This document shows, one piece after another, positions 54,520 through 64,000 of a DNA stretch of 64,000 nt; positions within the stretch are counted from its first letter, which is position 1; the number at the start of each line of letters is the position of its first letter. The DNA comes from Salvelinus alpinus. Lineage: Eukaryota; Chordata; Actinopteri; Salmoniformes; Salmonidae. The stretch is taken from contig NC_092091.1 of the NCBI RefSeq assembly GCF_045679555.1, positions 13,231,918 through 13,295,917 of the forward strand. The letters run 5' to 3'. The notes under the pieces are model-generated. The model was not told the DNA's origin, made no database searches, and was given only the letters and a program-made list of their open reading frames with translations. Made by a program: the position numbers and the translations under genes.

Positions 54520-54735
54520 GAATAAATAAAATGTATTTATAAATCCCTTTTTACACCAGCAGATGTCAAAGTGTTTTTTTTACAGAAATCCAGCCTAAAA
54601 CTCTAAACAGCAAGCAATGCAGATGTAGAACAGTGGCTAGGAAAAACTCCCTAGAAAGGCAACCTAGAGCGGAACTAGGCTCTGAGGGGTGGCCCAGTCC
54701 TCTTCTGGCTGTACCTGGTGGAGATTATAAAAGCA
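54520..54735 (-). mobile_element. 3' end fragment of the L2/CR1-like LINE
   Basis: Inverse of the 3' tail at 63795-64000: AGAGGACTGGCCACCCC, AGGTTTCTTCCT-type and AAGGGATTTATAAATACATT. Shows where the tail ends beyond the window edge. Confidence 0.8.
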
Positions 54736-55351
54736 GGGGTGACCCGTCATTCAGGGCAGGTGAGAGCCCCACCTGTTTTGAGCCCTATTGCATGTTATTT
54801 AGGCATTAATACATGTCTCATATCAGTTCGCTGGCGTCTACCTATAATTTATCTTCATATCTCTTGCTACCTATAATTTATCTTCATATCTTTTGCTTTC
54901 TTGAGTAAGGAAGCTCCAAAATACAGGTGTTTCAGCCTAGCTCAGTGCTTTCTGTGGTGGTGGGGCAGCCATGATTGGCTTAGTGTTCTGTCACCGCAAA
55001 ATCGAAAAGTCAAGCCCCTTGGGTGCTGCCATACAGTTACATTAGAAGTGCCCAACCAAGAAGACCCAAGGTCATTGGCCACAGATATAATGATGTCAAA
55101 TCACGCTATATCTACCGTAGCTTTGATTGGACTCATGTCATCATACTTTCAAAATCTTAGCTAACAAAAGCTAGCAGTCATCATGAATCAAGTCGACAAT
55201 CTACTGGCAAATCCCTTTCAATCCTTGTCATATGAAGATAAATTATAGGTAAAACGTATCGGTGCTCACCGACCATTGGACATAAAAATGACACAAGTTG
55301 GAAATTCAACAGTGAGTGGTTTGGAAGGAATCAGTGGCTAACTGATTCGGG

Positions 55352-55492
55352 ACAGCAGGTAGCCAAGTGGTTAGATCGTTGTGCCAGTAAGTGAAAGGTT
55401 GCTAGCTCGAATCCCCGAGCTGACAAGGTAAGAATCTGTCGTTCTGTCCCTGAACAAGGGGTCACTGTTCCTAGGCCATCATTAGCCTGCTA
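55352..55492 (+). mobile_element. HpaI-type SINE, 3'-truncated
   Basis: CAGGTAGCCAAGTGGTTAGA, then GCTCGAATCCCCGAGCTGAC and TCTGTCGTTCTGTCCCTGAA match the salmonid HpaI SINE. The box A/B promoter motifs are recognisable. The LINE-derived tail is missing. Confidence 0.85.
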
Positions 55493-55786
55493 TTCAGTGG
55501 AGTGGGTTTGTGTGTGGTCCAAATCTGGGTTTAATGGTCTCTTTTCCAAGCTTAAAAGGATAAACATTCACAACATTGGCATGATTTCTGCTGTGTTCAA
55601 AACAACTGGAAACTGTGACATCTCTCAGACTTCAGTGTGTTCAAGACAACTGGGAAATAAGTTTTGAACTGTCATCCAACTCAAAATTCCATGTTCGGGC
55701 CTCTTTCTAGAGTTCTGACCTGAAGATCACTTAAGTCATGATACAACCCAGTTTTTTTTTTTTAAGTTCGAAGTTGTTGGCCCCCC

Positions 55787-55990
55787 GAATGGCGCAGCGG
55801 TCTAAGGAACTGCATCTCAGTGCAAGAGGTGTCACTACAGTCCCTAGTTCAAATCCAGGCTGTATCACATCTGGCCGTGATTGAGAGTCCCATAGGGTGG
55901 CGCACAATTGGCCCAGGTAGGCCGTCATTGTAAATAAGAATTTGTTCTTAACTGCCTTGCCTAGTTAAATAAAGGTGAACAAAAATAAAT
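55787..55990 (+). mobile_element. tRNA-derived SINE with LINE-type tail
   Basis: Head CCCCCGAATGGCGCAGCGGT, B-box region AGTTCAAATCCAGGCTG. The tail TTGTAAATAAGAATTTGTTC then TTAAATAAAGGTGA matches the RSg-1-like LINE tail at 45595-45650. Inserted in the hAT-like element. Confidence 0.88.
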
Positions 55991-56855
55991 TGTCTTGAAA
56001 GCGCCATAAATCCAGAGAATAACAGCCTTTGATGGCAAAATTTGCCAACGAAGGACGGCCGTGCCACCTTCCAGTTCAAGTGAGCACAACACCACAAGGT
56101 GAGTCCAAGAATGTATTTGCTGCTGCATAAATGATGTAGTATGCCAAGGAGATATGTATACTGTAGCTAAGAAAGTAATACTAATAGTATGCTGTTAGTA
56201 GCCCATGTGCCTCACCCTTATAATTTGGTCCATTTTCCCCTCATCATTTAGCCTACTGTTCTGACTTGGTGGTGCACATGTAGCCTATTGCCTGTTTTAG
56301 AAGAATGTAATCATCAAATATTGTAAGAGCTTTCATTGTCTGCTGATATGCCTCCTTTATTCATCCTACTGTTCTGTACAGGGAGAATATTGTAAGAACG
56401 GCCCATGTTCTGAATTCTGTCGCTGTACATTTCAAAAGTGCTGAACAAATAGTTATATTGACTACGTCCGTCCTAACTCGTTTATGAATATCTTAATCGA
56501 AATTACGGATTGCCTCATATCTGCTCGTCATCCCCTTATGCCATAGTTTGTACATCTCAATTGTCCGTAGAAACCACATTTGTTTAAGCAAGTCAGCCAT
56601 ATCAGCTATGTTTTTTAAAAGGCAGTAAATGAGGCTGAATGAACTGTTTCGCAGCCAGACAAGGCTCCGCTGATAGGCAGGTGTAGCAGTGGTAAGGTGT
56701 TGGGACTGCTGACTCTGCTGTTGGGACAGCTTTATGTAGGCCCTAACAGTTTGTGGGCACCATTTGTCACCGTTATAGTGCAGTTCATGTAGTGCAGTAG
56801 TGTGTAGTGCATGTAGTGTAATGTAGTGCATGTAGTTCATTATAGTGCAGTTCAT

Positions 56856-57491
56856 GTATCCCCATTGAGTAGCGAGTCGGAGTCTGAGGCCGAGTCTTCT
56901 CTTGTCTCTACTCCTCCCGTTACGAAGGCTCCCACCATTAGCTCTGACAAATTGAAAACCCTAGTCATTGGCGACTCCATTACCCGCAGTATTAGACTTA
57001 AAACGAATCACCCAGCGATCATACACTGTTTACCAGGGGGCAGGGCTACCGACGTTAAGGCTAATCTGAAGATGGTGCTGGCTAAAGCTAAAACTGGTGA
57101 GTGTAGAGAGTATAGAGATATTGTTATCCACGTCGGCACCAACGATGTTAGGATGAAACAGTCAGAGGTCACCAAGCACAACATAGCTTCAGCCTGTAAA
57201 TCAGCTAGAAAGATGTGTCGGCATCGAGTAATTGTCTCTGGCCCCCTCCCAGTTAGGGGGAGTGACGAGCTCTACAGCAGAGTCTCACAACTCAATCGCT
57301 GGTTGAAAACTGTTTTCTGCCCCTCCCAAAAGATAGAATTTGTAGATAATTGGCCCTCTTTCTGGGACTCACCCACAAACAGGACCAAGCCTGACCTGCT
57401 GAGGAGTGACGGACTCCATCCTAGCTGGAGGGGTGCTCTCATCTTATCTACTAACATAGATAGGGCTCTAACTCCTCTAGCTCCACAATGA
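56856..57491 (+). CDS. LINE ORF1 C-terminal part, SGNH esterase-like
   Basis: About 210 residues with GDS(x)TRS (LVIGDSITRSI), GGRATD, HVGTNDVR and SDGLHPSWRG, the block motifs of an SGNH/GDSL hydrolase. Such esterase domains are known in ORF1 of CR1/L2-type LINEs. The N-terminal part of ORF1 is absent, so 56856 is the insertion edge rather than a start codon. The frame ends at TGA, and ORF2 starts a few bases later. Confidence 0.85.
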   Translation, partial: VSPLSSESESEAESSLVSTPPVTKAPTISSDKLKTLVIGDSITRSIRLKTNHPAIIHCLPGGRATDVKANLKMVLAKAKTGECREYRDIVIHVGTNDVRMKQSEVTKHNIASACKSARKMCRHRVIVSGPLPVRGSDELYSRVSQLNRWLKTVFCPSQKIEFVDNWPSFWDSPTNRTKPDLLRSDGLHPSWRGALILSTNIDRALTPLAPQ

Positions 57492-57497
57492 AATAGG

Positions 57498-58576
57498 GTG
57501 CAGGCCAGGCAGCAGGCTGTTAGCCAACCTGCCAGCTTAGTGGAGTCTGCCAATAGCACAGTCAGTGTAGTCAGCTCAGCCATCCCCATTGAGACTGTGT
57601 CTGTGCCTCGACCTAGGTTGGGCAAAACTAAACATGGCGGTGTTCGCCTTAGCAATCTCACTAGGATAAAGACCTCCTCCATTCCTGCCATTATTGAAAG
57701 AGATCGTGATACCTCACATCTCAAAATAGGGTTACTTAATGTTAGATCCCTCACTTCAAAGGCAGTTATAGTCAATGAACTAATCACTGATCATAATCTT
57801 GATGTGATTGGCCTGACTGAAACATGGCTTAAGCCTGATGAATTTACTGTGTTAAATGAGGCCTCACCTCCTGGTTACACTAGTGACCATATCCCCCGTG
57901 CATCCCGCAAAGGCGGAGTTGTTGCTAACATTTACGATAGCAAATTTAAATTTACAAAAAACAAAATGACGTTTTCGTCTTTTGAGCTTCTAGTCATGAA
58001 ATCTATGCAGCCTACTCAATCACTTTTTATAGCTACTGTTTATAGGCCTCCTGGGCCATATACAGCGTTCCTCTCTGAGTTCCATGAATTCCTATCAGAC
58101 CTTGTAGTCATAGCAGATCATATTTAAATTTTTGGTGATTTTAATATTCATATGGAGAAGTCCACAGACCCACTCCAAAAGTCTTTCGGAGCCATCATCG
58201 ACTCAGTGGGTTTTGTCCAACATGTCTCTGGACCTACTCACTGCCACAGTCATACTCTGGACCTAGTTTTGTCCCATGGAATAAATGTTGTAGATCTTAA
58301 TGTTTTTCCTCATAATCCTGGACTGTCGGACCACCATTTTATTACGTTTGCAATCGCAACAAATAATCTGCTCAGACCCCAACCAAGGAGCATCAAAAGT
58401 CGTGTTATAAATTCTCAGACAACACAAAAATTCCTTGACGCCCTTCCAGACTCCTTCTGCCTACCCAAGGACGTCAGAGGACAAAAATCAGTTAACCACC
58501 TAACTGAGGAACTCAATTTAACTTTTACTGCCTCAGAAACCCGGATCCGGGAGCACCCCCCACCCCCCACACACTG
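57498..58576 (+). pseudogene. LINE ORF2, endonuclease part with one stop
   Basis: AP-endonuclease motifs: LLNVRSLTSK, IGLTETWLKPDE, IATVYRPPGP, then GDFNIHME, LDLVLSHG and LSDHHFITF. One in-frame TAA (58125-58127) falls between IADHI and FGDFN. The frame is the same on both sides, so this looks like a single point change. The frame is then cut at 58576 by the inserted element. Confidence 0.9.
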
Positions 58577-60343
58577 ATTAGCATAGATAGCATAGCTTCA
58601 GAAGTAGATAGTAGCATCTAAATATCATTAAATCACAAGTCCAAGACACCAGATGAAAGATACAGATCTTGTGAATAAAGCCACCATTTCAGATTTTTAA
58701 AATGTTTTACAGGGAAGACAAAATATGTAAATCTATTAGCTAAACACGTTAGCAAAATACACCACTATTCTAACTCCATCAGTTTCTTACTCCTTCAGGT
58801 GCTATCACCAATTCGGCTCAACTAAGATATTGATAGCCAATAACCTATAAAAAAAACCATCAGATGACAGTCTGATAACATATTCATGGTATAGGATAGT
58901 TTTTGTTAGAAAAAAGTGCATATTTCAGGTAGAAATCACAGTTTACAATTGCACCGACCATCACAAATCCACTAGAATTACTAGATAGAGCAACGTGTAT
59001 GACCAATTTACTCATCATAAAACATTTCATAAAAATAGACAAAGCATAGCAATGGAAAGACCCAGTTCTTGTGATTTCAGACCATATTTCAGATTTTCTA
59101 AGCGTTTTTCAGCGAAAACACAATAAATCGATAAGTTAGCATACTACATGTTCCAACGTTACCAGAGCATCGATTCCAGCCAAAGAGCGCTATAACGTAA
59201 CCACCGCCAAAAGATATTAATTTTTTCACTAACCTTCTCAGAATTCTTCCGATGACACTCCTGTAACATCATTTTACAACATACATATACAGTTTGTTCG
59301 AAAAGGTGCATATTTAGCCATACAAAACCGTGGTTACACAATGAAAATACTAGGAAATCAAGCCTCAATATGTCTGACGTCATCTATCAGAGTGATCTAG
59401 TTTAATTAAAAGCTAATCATATACTTGACTAAAAAATACAGGGTTGACAGGAATCGAAAGACAAATTAGTTCTTAATGCAACCGCTGATTTACATTTTTA
59501 AAATTATCCTTACTTTTCAATACAGGGTTGGCCAAGTGAAGCTATACCAAACAAAATGGCGATGTATGCGTTTAAAATATTTCGACAGAAACACGGTTTA
59601 TCATATTAAATATTGCTTACTTTGAGCTGATCTTCCATCATATTCTTGGGCAATGTATCCTTTCTATGTTATAAACGTCTTTTGGTCGATAGATGTCCTC
59701 TGTCCTTCGAAATGTCCACTAACAACGACCGAGACCGCGAAACGTTCCCAAAGCTAGAAAGTGCACGACAAATAAATTCCTCAGAATCGCACTAAACGGA
59801 TATAAATTGCTATAAAACGGTTAAAATTCACTACCTTATGATGTTTTTAACAACTATAACGACTGAAAACATGACCGGAGAAATACTGCTGGTTAGAAAA
59901 CGATTTGGAACGAGGCAGGTCCGATGGCCTTCACGCTTGAGGCGCACGTTGAGAAAGAGGGGTCTCTGTACATTTTTGTCATTTATAATGGCTGTGAACG
60001 TCCCATAGAGTTCATTGAAAACGTGATGACGTACAGACACCCAGAGGAAGACGTAGGTAGTGTCGGTTTCTTCATAGCATTCACTGTGGCCTTATAAACA
60101 GACCCCAGATCAGAGGTAAAAATTTCTGAAATCTGAACCCTGTCATGAAAAGTGCTGTAGAAATTGTTCTGTACCACTCAGAGACAAAATTTCAACTCCT
60201 ATAGAAACTATAGACTGTTTTCTATCCAATAATAACAATAATATGCATATTGTACGATCAAGAATTGAGTACGAGGCAGTTTAATTTGGAAATGTAAAAA
60301 AAAAAATAATGCTAACAGCTCCCCCTATTGACAAAAGGTTAAC
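58577..60343. mobile_element. Non-autonomous element of the D family inside LINE ORF2
   Basis: Starts CCGGATCCGGGAGCACCCC and ends AGCTCCCCCTATTGACAAAA. The LINE frame resumes at [14 protein letters not shown] right after it. AACC on both sides is a possible short target duplication. The right end shares TTTTCTATCCAATAATAAC and ATATGCATAT with the other D-family copies. No gene inside. Confidence 0.75.
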
Positions 60344-62396
60344 CTTGCGCAATACCCTAGATGCAGTTGCACCCCTAAAAACGAAAAACATTTGTCATAA
60401 GAAACTAGCTCCCTGGTATACAGAAAATACCCGAGCTTTGAAGCAAGCTTCCAGAAAATTGGAACGGAAATGGCGCCAAACCAAACTGGAAGTCTTCCGA
60501 CTAGCTTGGAAAGACAGTACCGTGCAGTACCGAAGAGCCCTCACTGCTGCTCGATCATCCTACTTTTCCAACTTAATTGAGGAAAATAAGAACAATACAA
60601 AATTTCTTTTTGATACTGTTGCAAAGCTAACTAAAAAGCAGGATTCCCCAAGAGAAGATGGCTTTCACTTCAGCAGTAATAAATTCATGAACTTCTTTGA
60701 GGAAAAAATCATGATCATTAGAAAGCAAATTACGGACTCCTCTTTAAATCTGCATATTCCTCCAGGGCTTAGCTGTCCTGGATCTGCACAGCTCTGCCAG
60801 GGCCTGGGATCGGGAGAGACACTTAAGTGTTTTAGTACTATATCTCTTGACACAATGATGAAAATAATCATGGCCTCTAAACCTGCAAGCTGCATACTGG
60901 ATCCTATTCCTACTAAACTACTGAAAGAGCTGCTTCCTGTGCTTGGCCCTCCTATGTTGAACATAATAAACGGCTCCCTATCCACCGGATGTGTACCAAA
61001 CTCACTAAAAGTGGCAGTAATAAAGCCTCTCTTGAAAAAGCCAAACCTTGACCCGGAAAATATAAAAAACTATCGGCCTATATCGAATCTTCCATTCCTC
61101 TCAAAAATTTTAGAAAAAGCTGTTGCGCAGCAACTCACTGCCTTCCTGAAGACAAACAATGTATACGAAATGCTTCAGTCTGGTTTTAGACCCCATCATA
61201 GCACTGAGACTGCACTTGTGAAGGTGGTAAATGACCTTTTAATGGCATCAGACCGAGGCTCTGCATCTGTCCTCGTGCTACTAGACCTTAGTGCTGCCTT
61301 TGACACCATCGATCACCACATTCTTTTGGAGAGACTGGAAACCCAAATTGGTCTACACGGACAAGTTCTGGCCTGGTTTAGATCTTACCTGTCGGAAAGA
61401 TATCAGTTTGTCTCTGTGAATGGTTTGTCCTCTGACAAATCAACTGTACATTTCGGTGTTCCACAAGGTTCCGTTTTAGGACCACTATTGTTTTCACTAT
61501 ATATTTTACCTCTTGGGGATGTTATTCGAAAACATAATGTTAACTTTCACTGCTATGCGGATGACACACAGCTGTACATTTCAATGAAACATGGTGAAGC
61601 CCCAAAATTGCCCTCGCTAGAAGCCTGTGTTTCAGACATAAGGAAGTGGATGGCTGCAAACTTTCTACTTTTAAACTCGGACAAAACAGAGATGCTTGTT
61701 CTAGGTCCCAAGAAACAAAGAGATCTTCTGTTAAATCTGACAATTAATCTTGATGGTTGTACAGTCGTCTCAAATAAAACTGTGAAGGACCTCAGCGTTA
61801 CTCTTGACCCTGATCTCTCTTTTGACGAACATATCAAGACTGTTTCAAGGACAGCTTTTTTCCATCTACGTAACATTGCAAAAATCAGAAATTTTCTGTC
61901 CAAAAATGATGCAGAAAAATTAATCCATGCATTTGTTACTTCTAGGTTAGACTACTGCAATGCTCTACTTTCTGGCTACCCGGATAAAGCACTAAATAAA
62001 CTTCAGTTAGTGCTAAATACGGCTGCTAGAATCCTGACTAGAACCAAGAAATTTGATCATATTACTCCAGTGCTAGCTTCACTACACTGGCTTCCTGTTA
62101 AGGCAAGGGCTGATTTCAAGGTTTTACTGTTAACCTATAAAGCGTTACATGGGCTTGCTCCTACCTATCTTTCCGAGTTGGTCCTGCCGTACATACCTAT
62201 ACGTACGCTACGGTCACAAGACGCAGGCCTCCTAATTGTCCCTAGAATTTCTAAGCAAACAGCGGGAGGCAGGGCTTTCTCCTATAGATCTCCATTTTTA
62301 TGGAACGGTCTGCCTACCCATGTGAGAGACGCAGACTCGGTCTCAACCTTTAAGTCTTTACTGAAGACTTATCTCTTCAGTAGGTCATATGATTGA
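60344..62396 (+). CDS. LINE ORF2, reverse transcriptase part (open)
   Basis: About 684 codons open to the TGA at 62394-62396. RT motifs: [67 protein letters not shown] and catalytic YADDTQLY. C-terminal [16 protein letters not shown] and [15 protein letters not shown] are typical of L2/CR1 LINEs. The upstream endonuclease part is displaced by an insertion. No frameshift seen. Confidence 0.94.
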
Positions 62397-62942
62397 GTGT
62401 AGTCTGGCCCAGGAGTGTGAAGGTGAACGGAAAGGCTCTGGAGCAACGAACCGCCCTTGCTGTCTCTGCCTGGCCGGTTCCCCTCTCTCCACTGGGATTC
62501 TCTGCCTCTAACTCTATTACAGGCGCTGAGTCACTGGCTTACTGGTGCTCTTTCATGCCGTCCCTGGGAGGGGTGCGTCACTTGAGTGGGTTGAGTTACT
62601 GACGTGATCTTCCTGTCTGGGTTGGCGCCCCCCCTTGGTTTGTGCTGTGGTGGAGATCTTTGTGGGCTATACTCGGCCTTGTCTCAGGATTGTAAGTTGG
62701 TGGTTGAAGATATCCCTCTAGTGGTGTGGGGGCTGTGCTTTGGCAAAGTGGGTGGGGTTATATCCTTCCTGTTTGGCCCTGTCCGGGGGTTTCTTCTGAT
62801 GGGGCCACAGTGTCTCCTGACCCCTCCTGTCTCAGCCTCCAGTATTTATGCTGCAGTAGTTTATGTGTCGGGGGGCTAGGGTCAGTTGGTTATACCTGGA
62901 GTACTTCTATCTTATCCAGTGTCCTGTGTGAATTTAAGTATG
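62397..62942 (+). other. LINE 3' UTR, unique part
   Basis: GC-rich non-coding sequence between the RT stop and the triplicated block; the short frames here are chance. Confidence 0.8.
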
Positions 62943-63795
62943 CTCTCTCTAATTCTCTCGTTCTCTCTTTCTTTCTCTCTCTCGGAGAACCTGAGCCCTA
63001 GGACCATACGTCACGGCAAACCGGGCATGATGACTCCTTGCTGTCCCCAGTCCACCTGGCCTTGCTGCTATTCCAGTTTCAGCTGTTCTGCCTGCGGTTA
63101 TGGAACCCCTACCTGTCCCAGACCTGCTGTTTTCAACTCTTAATGATCGGCTATGAAAAGCCAACTGATATTTATTCCTGATTATTATTTGACCATGCTT
63201 GTCATTTATGAACATTTTGAAAATCTTGGCTCTCTCTAATTCTCTCCTTCTCTCTTTCTTTCTCTCTCTCGGAGGACCTGAGCCCTAGGACCATACGTCA
63301 CGGCAAACCGGGCATGATGACTCCTTGCTGTCCCCAGTCCGCCTGGCCTTGCTGCTATTCCAGTTTCAGCTGTTCTGCCTGCGGTTATGGAACCCCTACC
63401 TGTCCCAGACCTGCTGTTTTCAACTCTTAATGATCGGCTATGAAAAGCCAACTGATATTTATTCCTGATTATTATTTGACCATGCTTGTCATTTATGAAC
63501 ATTTTGAAAATCTTGGCTCTCTCTAATTCTCTCTTTCTTTTTCTCTCTCGGAGAACCTGAGCCCTAGGACCATACGTCAGGACTACCAGGCATGATGACT
63601 CCTTGCTGTCCCCAGTCCACCTGGCCTTGCTGCTATTTCAGTTTCAACTGTTCTGCCTGCGGTTATGGAACCGCCACCTGTCCCAGACCTGCTATTTTCA
63701 ACTCTTAATGATCGGCTATGAAAAGCCAACTGAAAATTATTCATGATTATTATTTGACCATGCTTGTCACTTATGAATATTTTGAACATCTTGGC
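62943..63795 (+). repeat. 287-bp triplication in the LINE 3' UTR
   Basis: CTCTCTCTAATTCTCT starts at 62943, 63230 and 63517, spacing exactly 287 bp. Copies 1 and 2 are almost identical; copy 3 is more diverged and shorter in the CT-rich part. Each contains CCATACGTCACGGCAAACCG-type sequence and ends ACATTTTGAAAATCTTGGC. Confidence 0.95.
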
Positions 63796-64000
63796 ATAGT
63801 TCTGTTATAATCTCCACCCGGCACAGCCAGAAGAGGACTGGCCACCCCTCATAGCCTGGTTCCTCTCTAGGTTTCTTCCTAGGTTTTGGCCTTTCCTAGC
63901 CACCGTGCTTCTACACCTGCATTGCTTGCTTTTTGGGGTTTTAGGCTGGGTTTCTGTACAGCACTTCGAGATATTAGCTGATGTACGAAGGGCTATATAA

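Larger units (their letters stand above)
54890..56850 (-). mobile_element. hAT-like non-autonomous element, minus copy
   Basis: Inverse of the element at 32466-33965, matching in several long blocks (near 55260-55340, 55510-55620, 56030-56560 and 56640-56680). It has taken up two SINEs and carries TGCATGTAGTG repeats at 56770-56850. No transposase. Confidence 0.65.
56856..64000 (+). mobile_element. L2/CR1-like LINE, nearly complete, runs off the window
   Basis: ORF1 C-terminal esterase domain, ORF2 endonuclease and RT, then a long 3' UTR with a triplicated segment. The 5' end is truncated within ORF1. A 1.77-kb element (58577-60343) splits ORF2. The 3' terminus (CAGCACTTCGAGATATTAGC then GGGCTATATAA) is cut by the window edge. 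Confidence 0.92.

Overview
This window is eukaryotic DNA, almost certainly from a salmonid fish (trout, salmon or char). The evidence is dense nested Tc1/mariner elements with the TIR beginning CAGTTGAAGTCGGAAG, HpaI-type tRNA-derived SINEs, LINEs whose 3' tail matches a SINE tail, finTRIM genes, and introns with GT-AG borders throughout. There is no prokaryotic gene organisation, CRISPR array or operon.

Host genes. (1) A full-length slc15a5 gene (proton-coupled oligopeptide transporter family) lies on the minus strand from 53096 to 26278. I could join nine exons in frame into about 594 codons, against 579 residues recalled for human SLC15A5. (2) A finTRIM-like gene (RING, two B-boxes, coiled coil, PRY/SPRY) lies on the plus strand at 34816-49579, entirely inside intron 2 of slc15a5 and antisense to it. 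(3) A second finTRIM-like copy at 15768-23478 is a pseudogene with two 2-bp deletions and an in-frame stop, and a young LTR retrotransposon sits in one of its introns.

Layout. 1-811: tandem repeats. 812-5261: a Harbinger DNA transposon with inverted ends whose two spliced genes, HARBI1-like nuclease (343 codons) and Myb/SANT-like protein (268 codons), both read through without a break. 5459-10866: a Tc1 element holding another Tc1, which holds a TIR element, which holds a fourth element; the second Tc1 also carries a 308-bp transposase segment repeated about four times. 10867-15600: another Tc1, a long CA microsatellite and dispersed repeats. 15768-23510: finTRIM pseudogene split by a Ty3/Gypsy chromovirus-type element (16909-22199) with apparently identical 510-bp LTRs. 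23711-25888: a 45-bp minisatellite, a hAT MITE, and a minisatellite that looks seeded by the MITE junction. 26278-53096: slc15a5, with intron 2 holding the finTRIM gene. The finTRIM last intron holds a Tc1 split by an RSg-1-like LINE, itself split by an L2-like LINE. A solo LTR lies at 49848-50644. 54520-64000: LINE 3' ends, a hAT-like element carrying two SINEs, and a nearly complete L2/CR1-like LINE (esterase ORF1, endonuclease-RT ORF2) that runs off the window, with its 3' region triplicated.

The host genes do not form a pathway: slc15a5 is a membrane transporter and finTRIMs are E3 ligase-like proteins often linked to fish antiviral responses. Most of the window is mobile DNA inserted into mobile DNA, so insertion order can be read directly. 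I found no clearly new biological system. The most useful items are the apparently intact two-gene Harbinger, the antisense finTRIM nested in slc15a5, a GC-AG intron in slc15a5, the recent chromovirus, and the transposon-seeded minisatellite.
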